Assembly: GCA_003991915.1 (NCBI GenBank)
Contig: RQTK01000047.1
Span: forward strand, 758,305 to 822,304
From: Elysia chlorotica
Taxonomy: Eukaryota > Mollusca > Gastropoda > Plakobranchidae
DNA: 64,000 nucleotides
Direction of reading: 5' to 3'
Position 1 is the first letter of the stretch; each line of letters starts with the position of its first letter. The notes under the pieces were generated by a model that saw nothing but the letters and a program-made list of their open reading frames with translations, ran no database searches and was not told the DNA's origin. The translations under genes and the position numbers were made by a program. Shown piece after piece: positions 57,733-64,000 of the stretch.

Positions 57733-58885
57733 TCACACAAACACACACGCACGCACTCACACACCCCTTTTTACACCCGACAGCCAGTTCCAGGCGACAG
57801 TTGTCGCAATTAAGTGAAGGGCTAAGTTGCAGCGGAGCTCCCCATCAGAAACACAATTTAATTTCCTGTAGTGGTAACGACCAGACGGCCCAAGGGAGCG
57901 AGAGAGTGTGTCTGAAACATTTCAAGCATTGCCCATGTCGTTCATGAACGGCACTGATATAATAAAGTGTTAGGCATTAGGTAATGTTACCAAATTTCTG
58001 TCTTTAAAACCAAGCCACATGATTGTGAGTGATAAAAGGCTGGAGTGGGACTTTGTATTTCTTCTACATTGTGACGATTGCAAAAACACGTCGAGTGCAG
58101 AAGAAACGTAGATGAAAAATTCCATTAAGAGTAGTATTTTTTACGCTCACCAATCAATTAGCTTTAAAAATACATTTTCCAGCAGAGTTTGTCAAATACT
58201 ATCTCACACTGACTTGAGATATAACAACATTGGTATAAGTTTCCATGCTTTTAGAATCCGTGGTGCCCTAAGTCGGTATTAATAATTGGTATGCAAGTGA
58301 AACTTGAAAGTTGGTGAAAGCTTAGGTTGTTTTTTTTAACACTACAAAGCTAATTGACGATACAAATTACACATTATTGATCTGATAAACCATAACAAAC
58401 ATATATGATATATCAGGACCATCTCTGTTTTGAAAATTAAAATCTGCCTCTGATGTGTGAACTGAAATTCCATAAATACAGTGGTAAAAAAATTTTAAGA
58501 TTAAGATTTGAATGAAATCGTATAACGGATTTAATGCAGATACTTTTATACATCAGTTTGGTTTTGTGTGGTCTCAGTAAAATGAAGAATATTCGTTTTA
58601 TAATATACGAATATGATTCAAATATTTTCTATATATTTGTATGATCCAAAATGTAATAGTATACAGAATGCTAAAAGTCTTTTTAAAGACACCTCCCATA
58701 AAAAATCTATTACACCACAACCCCATGCCTTTGAAGATGGGAAGTAAAACAAAATTAATAATGCCACAGAAGGACAACACGTTATGAGATAGGAAAGTAC
58801 GGAAATAAACAGTTGTAGACATTGGATGTTACATTTCTATTAAAACAGGTAGATAGATGAAAACATTTCAATCATAAATTAAGGA
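57733..58885. other. unassigned
   Basis: Mostly AT-rich. The 140-residue frame ending at 57947 spans the AC tract and looks spurious. Confidence 0.35.
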
Positions 58886-58889
58886 GGAG

Positions 58890-60935
58890 AGCCTTTAGAA
58901 AAAACCCAAAAGGAAACCCAATTTTACGATTGATGCAAAGAAATTCATTGATACAGAGGTGAAGGAAAACTTTCTTATCAAAACAGAAAATAAATTCGAA
59001 GCTCTCTTAAAAGAACATGAAAGTGCAGAAAAAATTTAGACGAACTATGGACAAACATGAAAAAAAATGGCAGCATGCAGCTGAATCAATCCTTGGACAA
59101 AAGAAAAATATAAGAGCTAAACCATGGATAAGTAACAAAAACCATTGAACTTGCAGAGAGGAAAAATAAAAGCCAAACGAAGGTCTGACAAACGAGAGTA
59201 TCTAAAACTGAAAGCAGATGGTGAAAAACAAATCAAAGCAGACAGGAAAGAATGCCTGACAACAGAATGGGACAAAATTCAGCAGTTTGATAAAAACAAA
59301 AAGTTCAAAGATATATTTAATCGGATTAAAATGTTTAAAAGAAAACCTTTCCAGCCCAAACAACTAACAGTGAATGATGCTGGCGGAATGGTTCTAACAG
59401 AACAAGCAAAAATAATGTCTAGATGGAAATAATATGAAGAAAAGCTATTTGATTCGTATGCTAACAACAATGACATAGGGATGAAGATGGAAAACACAGA
59501 ACCGGAAACACTGAGGTACGAAGTAGAAAATGCCATCAAGAAACTAAAGAATGGCAAATCACCAGGACTAGACAATATCCCCACAGAGCTGGTGAAAAGA
59601 GGCATCTGCAAAGCCATTCAAGCAATACACTTACTTTGTTGCAAAATATGGAATACCTGATAATGTCCAAATGATTGGAAATAACAAGTTATACTACATA
59701 AAAATGGCGACACACAAGACTGCAGTAACTACAGAACGATAGCATTGATCAGTCATACCAGCAAAATCATGCTGCACATCATACTGGACAGACTAAAAGC
59801 TAAGGTAGAACAGGAGCTGGCAGAAGAGCAGGCTGGATTCAGACCTGGTACAGGTACAGGTGATTTGTCATGCGCCCTGCATGTCTTAATAGAGAAACTA
59901 ATGGAAGATCACAAAGAAGCATAAATACTTTTTATTGATTACAGTAAGGCTTTTGATAGCGTGAACCACGTTCAACTCTTCAAGACGCTAACCACAATGG
60001 GCTTCCTAACCCATCTCCTAGCCCTGTGCCAAGATCAAAAGGGGGAAATTAGATGGAACTGTACACACACTGAACCCTTTAAAATTGGAAAACTCGTCAG
60101 ACAGGGATGTATCTTATCGCCATATCTCTTTCGCGCGCACACAGAACAGATAATGAGAGACGCTGACATGGACAACTATGTAATAATGTTTGGAGGTAGG
60201 AAAGTTTCAAATCTAATATACGCAGATGATACAGCAATATGCACCAATGACCATGCCAAAGCCACGGCAATAATAAACAAACGCAATGCTGCAGGAGAAA
60301 GAAAAAGTCTGAAGCCGAACGCAAAGAAAACAAAATGTATACATATAGGAAGAGAAGAATACAAACCAGTTAATATCGGCAATGAAGAATTAGAATGTAT
60401 TAAAAATTTCAAATATCTTGGCTCATTAAAAACAGACACTGCAGGCTGTTCGACAGATATTAACACCAGAAATACAGTCGCAAAGAAAACACAAATAAAC
60501 AGCTAAAACGGAAATCATGAAATGTTTAGTGTGGACAGTCATCATGGAGCAGAGGGATGGACATTTGGAAAAAGGGATGAGAAGAAAATCAAAAGGGCTG
60601 AAATATGGTTCTACAGACGTCTTTGAGGAATAAGTTGGAAAAAAAAACAACAACAAATAGGGCATCATTGTCAGATAACTGAATGTTCCAAGACTTCTTC
60701 AAAGTGCCATCAAGAAAAGAAAATGATCTTTCGTTGGACATACATGCAGAAATAAATACATGCTAGTGAAAGGGTAAGATCGAGGGTAGGAAGAGCAGAG
60801 GACGCCCTAAAGCAGGATACATAGACAGCATCAACGAATGGACTAGAAGAAATAGCAAGGGAGTATACACCAATACGGAAATACGAGAAGTATGGAGATC
60901 CAGAGTACAGAAATAGTACGGGCAGCAAACGTATC
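58890..60935 (+). mobile_element. degenerate non-LTR retrotransposon (reverse transcriptase region)
   Basis: Plus-strand LINE relic. In order: a basic linker (AKRRSDKREYLKLKADGEKQ), VENAIKKLKNGKSPGLDNIP (about 59524-59583), SNYRTIALISHTSKIML, EEQAGFRPGTGTGD, ILFIDYSKAFDSVNHVQL with the first catalytic Asp (about 59928-59981), RQGCILSPYLF, VSNLIYADDTAIC (about 60205-60242), KTKCIHIG, NFKYLGS, and a C-terminal RGRPKAGYIDSINEWTRR (about 60790-60850). The YADD core is intact, but stops (59430, 59656, 59921) and frameshifts disable it. The endonuclease is missing or unrecognisable upstream, so this is probably a 5'-truncated copy. An (AGT)n tract follows the 3' end. Clade uncertain. Confidence 0.85.
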
Positions 60936-60956
60936 CACAAACGACCATAGATATTA

Positions 60957-60961
60957 GTACC

Positions 60962-61016
<55 letters not shown>

Positions 61017-61024
61017 ATAGTAGT
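60957..61024 (+). repeat. (AGT)n microsatellite
   Basis: About 20 AGT units right after the LINE relic. It may have grown from the LINE tail. Confidence 0.96.
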
Positions 61025-61187
61025 ACAGAGAGTTAAAGAAAGCGATATATGTAAGGGCAAATCGAGATAGATAAATTTATAGGCTTAAATGCCGACAGGA
61101 AGTACGATCAGAGAGAAAGAGATAAACAGGAAAGAAGAGAACTGAAATGCAATGGAAGAAAGGCTATAGACAGATAGTTAGAGCGAT

Positions 61188-61260
61188 AGCGAAAGAGTAG
61201 AAGAGAGGAAGAGAGAGTGAGAGAGGAAGTGAAAGAGAGACAGAGTGAGAGAGATAGAAT

Positions 61261-61310
<50 letters not shown>

Positions 61311-61316
61311 GAGAGA
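61188..61316 (+). repeat. (GA)n microsatellite
   Basis: Imperfect GA to 61262, then about 22 perfect GA units. Confidence 0.95.
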
Positions 61317-62688
61317 AAAAGAAACTATCAAGGTAAGTTCGATACAATAATACGATGGAATCTGGCACTCGAAAAACATACGGAATGCCTGGAGAGAAGT
61401 ATTTTTTTGCCATCTGTTTGCTCTTGACCACAAATGTCAAAAACTGTGTGAGTATCTATGGCGTTCTGGGAAGCTAAAGAAACTCCGCAAAGAATGATCT
61501 CGCAAGTTGGCAAACATTAACAAACTCTGGAAAAAAGACTAGGATGGCAGGAGCGACATAAACATGTGCTCATTGGCTTGTAAATAGTGAAGAGACAAAT
61601 CTAAATACTGCAGTGCTATTAAAATAAACAACATCCCCAAAAACAAAAAACAACAACAAAAAACAACAAAAAAAAAACCCCAAAAGAAAAACAAACAAAC
61701 CTGCAGAAATCTGTGAAGAGCTAACCTCAAATTATTATTGACTTTTTTTCCCCAGCCACTTTGGCTTTTTATATAATCTTTTTTTATGTATCTATTTCAA
61801 ATGTTATTCAAATTTCTTGAATGTAATAGAAAAAAGACACCGAAATATTGATTGGATTTAATTTGTATGTCATATGTAACTGTTTCATAAGCTACAGGAG
61901 TAAAAAAAACATTATTTAAAATTGTTATTCATTGGTTGACACTGTCCTCTCATTATTCTAACATCTTTAACAACATAATCATCATTATTTTCACAATTAG
62001 CATCAATATTATCAGTAACTTTATATCACTTGTCATCTTATAACTTTTGTTTAAAGTTTTCATAGTTATATCTCTACTTCGGCTTTGACAAGGTAGGCAT
62101 TTGCTGATGTAAATGTTCCTTTCGTTTTAAGTTTTTGCTGTTTTTTGTTGTTGATGTTGGTGCTGCATTTTGTTCTTCTTTATACCCAATATCTATTCTC
62201 CATGTTCGTCGTTTTCAAAATAAAACTTGTTTTTCCTTAATATACTATAAATGATGCGTCCTTATGAATACGATAATATCATGCCCGCCATCGCCACTTC
62301 ACCTTATATTATATAATTTATACCATAACACTACCACAACTGTCCATTTTCCGCTCTCTAGAAGTCAAAAGACACAAAGGGATACATTGCCTTGCCAATC
62401 GTTTTTTATTTAGCTTTGAGCAGAGTCAGACATGTGCGTAGACGCCTAACCTTTAGCTAATCAACACTTCCGCGTGCATCACAAAAAAAAAAATCTTCGA
62501 AAATAATCACCTGTCCACTTCGCAGGGCAGATGCAGGCGGATAAATATCAAATCGAGGGAGGCTGAAAATGAAACAAAAAAATCTAAGTGAACTGACAAT
62601 ATTACAACGATAAAAAATAGAATCTTCAGCCTCTTCTTCAATTATTGAAAAGCCAAAGAAGTCCCCACCAATGACTTACTTGACTTAA
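61317..62688. other. unassigned
   Basis: AT-rich, with a second A/C-rich patch at 61625-61705. No gene recognised. Confidence 0.35.
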
Positions 62689-62689
62689 A

Positions 62690-63396
62690 CCTCTTGATTC
62701 CTTGAGGAACATAGGGCCTCAACAAAGCTCCGCCAACGGACTCGATTTTGGCAGGTCCTTCTTAGCTATGCCCATGTTGTTCCTGACGCCTTCACTTCTT
62801 CTTCAACACTCCTTCTCCAGGATTGTTTGGGACGACCTACTTTCCTCTTTCCTTGTGGGTTCCAGTCAAGGGCTTGCCTAGTGATGTTTGATGCAGGCTT
62901 TCGGAGAGTGTGTCCGATCCATCCCCACTTACGCTTCATGATTTCGGTCTCAACTGGAGTCTGTCTTGTTTTTTCCCATAATTCCTCATTTGAGATGACT
63001 TTCGGCCAGTGTATTCCAAGAATGTTTCTGAGGCATCTGTTGGTAAATCCTTGAATCTTTTTAGAGTTCGTTTTTGTTACTCTCCATGTTTCTGAGCCAT
63101 AAAGTAGGACAGATTTTACATTAGTGTTAAAGATTCTGAGTTTGTTGTGAATTGACAGTGTTTTCGATTTCCAAATTTGTCTCAGTGTGATGAAAGCCTG
63201 CCTTGCTTTATTAATTCGACACTTGATATCCTCGTCAGACCCTCCTTCTTTGTTCACTATGCCGCCCAAGTAGGTAAATTTGTTTGCTTCTTTGATATCC
63301 TCTTCATGGAGTCTAATTGGGTTCTGCTGCTTGCTACTCACCCTCATGACCTCAGTTTTGCTGATATTGATTTGGAGTCCTGTCTTTTCAGCTTCT
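62690..63396 (-). mobile_element. RTE-type LINE, 5'-truncated 3' end
   Basis: One open minus-strand frame of 193 codons from 63347 (open further to about 63396) encodes the end of the reverse transcriptase and the C-terminal domain. In order: KTGLQINISKTEVMRVSS, FTYLGGIVNKEGGSDEDIKC, RINKARQAF, VKSVLLYGSETWRVT, FTNRCLRNILGIHWP, RKWGWIGHTLRKP and GKRKVGRPKQSWRRSVEEE. The 3' untranslated part (GCCCTATGTTCC-CAAGGAATCAAGA) matches the end of the element at 36425-39112. The reading frame is intact, so this is a younger copy, but with no endonuclease or catalytic core it cannot move by itself. Confidence 0.9.
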
Positions 63397-63790
63397 ACCG
63401 GCCGCCACAGGTTCCTGGTGGCCCGGGTTTGAAATCAACCTGAGGTCAACTTGTCCTTGGACCTGGGAGCAAGTCGATAACGGACCTGATGCTGACCCGA
63501 GGTAAGAGTCAGTTAGAGCGAGAACTAGTCAGGGGGATCTCAAATATAATCTTGCACCCAAGAGGCAGGAGGAGGGGGGGGGGTCATTGGCTGTGATAAG
63601 ATTGGTGTTAAGTGATGGGGAAATCGGTNGTGGGAGANGGNGAGGGAANNCGGGGGGGGGGGGGGGGGGGAGGTCAAAGAGTCTCAAGGTGTAATATATT
63701 TGAACAGCCCCTTAGGATTCTCATTATTTAAAGTTGTAGAAGAATTGGGCAGACGACCTGAAGAAATGGACCAGACTAGACAGCCCAGCC
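63397..63790. other. unassigned, poor-quality sequence with Ns and poly-G
   Basis: Scattered N between about 63629 and 63650, then a poly-G run to about 63671. This indicates unreliable base calls. Confidence 0.8.
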
Positions 63791-64000
63791 CTGGCGAGAC
63801 TGGCAGACGACAGACCTGCCTGCGAGACTGGCAGACGACAGACCTGGCGAGACTGGCAGACGACAGACCTGCCTGGCGAGACTGGCAGACGACAGACCTG
63901 GCGAGACTGGCAGACGACAGACCTGGCGAGACTGGCAGACGACAGACCTGGCGAGACTGGCAGACGACAGACCTGGCGAGACTGGCAGACGACAGACCTG
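63791..64000 (+). repeat. 25-bp tandem satellite, runs off the window
   Basis: Head-to-tail copies of a 25-bp unit (gcgagactggcagacgacag + acctg), about eight within the window. Some carry an extra cctg between units. Copies are otherwise nearly identical. Confidence 0.95.

Noticed and set aside
57525..57947. 140-residue frame
   Set aside because: Crosses an AC microsatellite, has no recognised domain, and no splice context.
60097..60466. Minus-strand frames of 78-96 residues
   Set aside because: Antisense shadows of the plus-strand reverse transcriptase.
63791..64000. CRISPR-like array
   Set aside because: Units are directly abutting with no unique spacers, in a eukaryotic context; it is a satellite.

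Overview
The window is eukaryotic nuclear DNA: split coding exons with GT/AG borders, long AT-rich introns, dense microsatellites, several classes of LINE and SINE relics, and foldback elements. The repertoire (RTE and CR1/L2 type LINEs, tRNA-derived SINEs, a mariner relic, CTAGAT-rich stretches, many CT/GA tracts) suggests a lophotrochozoan, most likely a gastropod mollusc. This is an inference from composition and repeats; no species is named.

Layout. (1) 1-1.9 kb: one exon with the N-terminus of a TMEM184-type membrane protein; its other exons were not found. (2) 1.9-23 kb: repeat-dominated DNA with CT microsatellites, three arrays of old diverged tandem repeats, a tRNA-derived SINE family, LINE relics (15.3, 16.6-19.0 and 21.6-22.3 kb), an 855-bp terminal-inverted-repeat element nested in one of those LINEs, and a 1.7-kb foldback element. 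(3) 24.0-39.4 kb: the main locus, two consecutive plus-strand copies of the snurportin-1 m3G-cap-binding domain. Copy 1 (24.0-29.7 kb) has the importin-beta-binding motif and reads as a complete 379-residue snurportin-1. Copy 2 (31.5-39.4 kb) repeats the cap-domain exons with the same phases and, at two exons, the same length. It has no IBB and begins with a Q/N/G/R-rich segment. Its last intron contains a 2.7-kb RTE-type LINE and it has a splice/frame problem at one exon. (4) 39.4-43 kb: AT-rich 3' region with a 62-bp-arm hairpin. (5) 43.1-44.3 kb: an apparently perfect inverted repeat next to a 240-N gap. (6) 44.3-64 kb: gene-poor, with GA microsatellites, an A/C-only tract, two related short hairpins, a mariner-derived foldback element, an unoccupied promoter-like stretch (52.8 kb), a degenerate LINE (58.9-60.9 kb), an RTE 3' end (62.7-63.4 kb), and a 25-bp satellite running off the right edge.

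How the genes relate. Snurportin-1 carries trimethylguanosine-capped spliceosomal snRNPs into the nucleus through importin beta. Copy 1 keeps the importin-beta-binding segment but has Ser where human snurportin has the cap-pocket Trp107. Copy 2 keeps that Trp but has no IBB. Whether they are two genes or one gene encoding two cap domains cannot be settled from the sequence, and this is the most interesting question here. Most other long open frames are translations of CT/GA, CTA, GT or A/C repeats.
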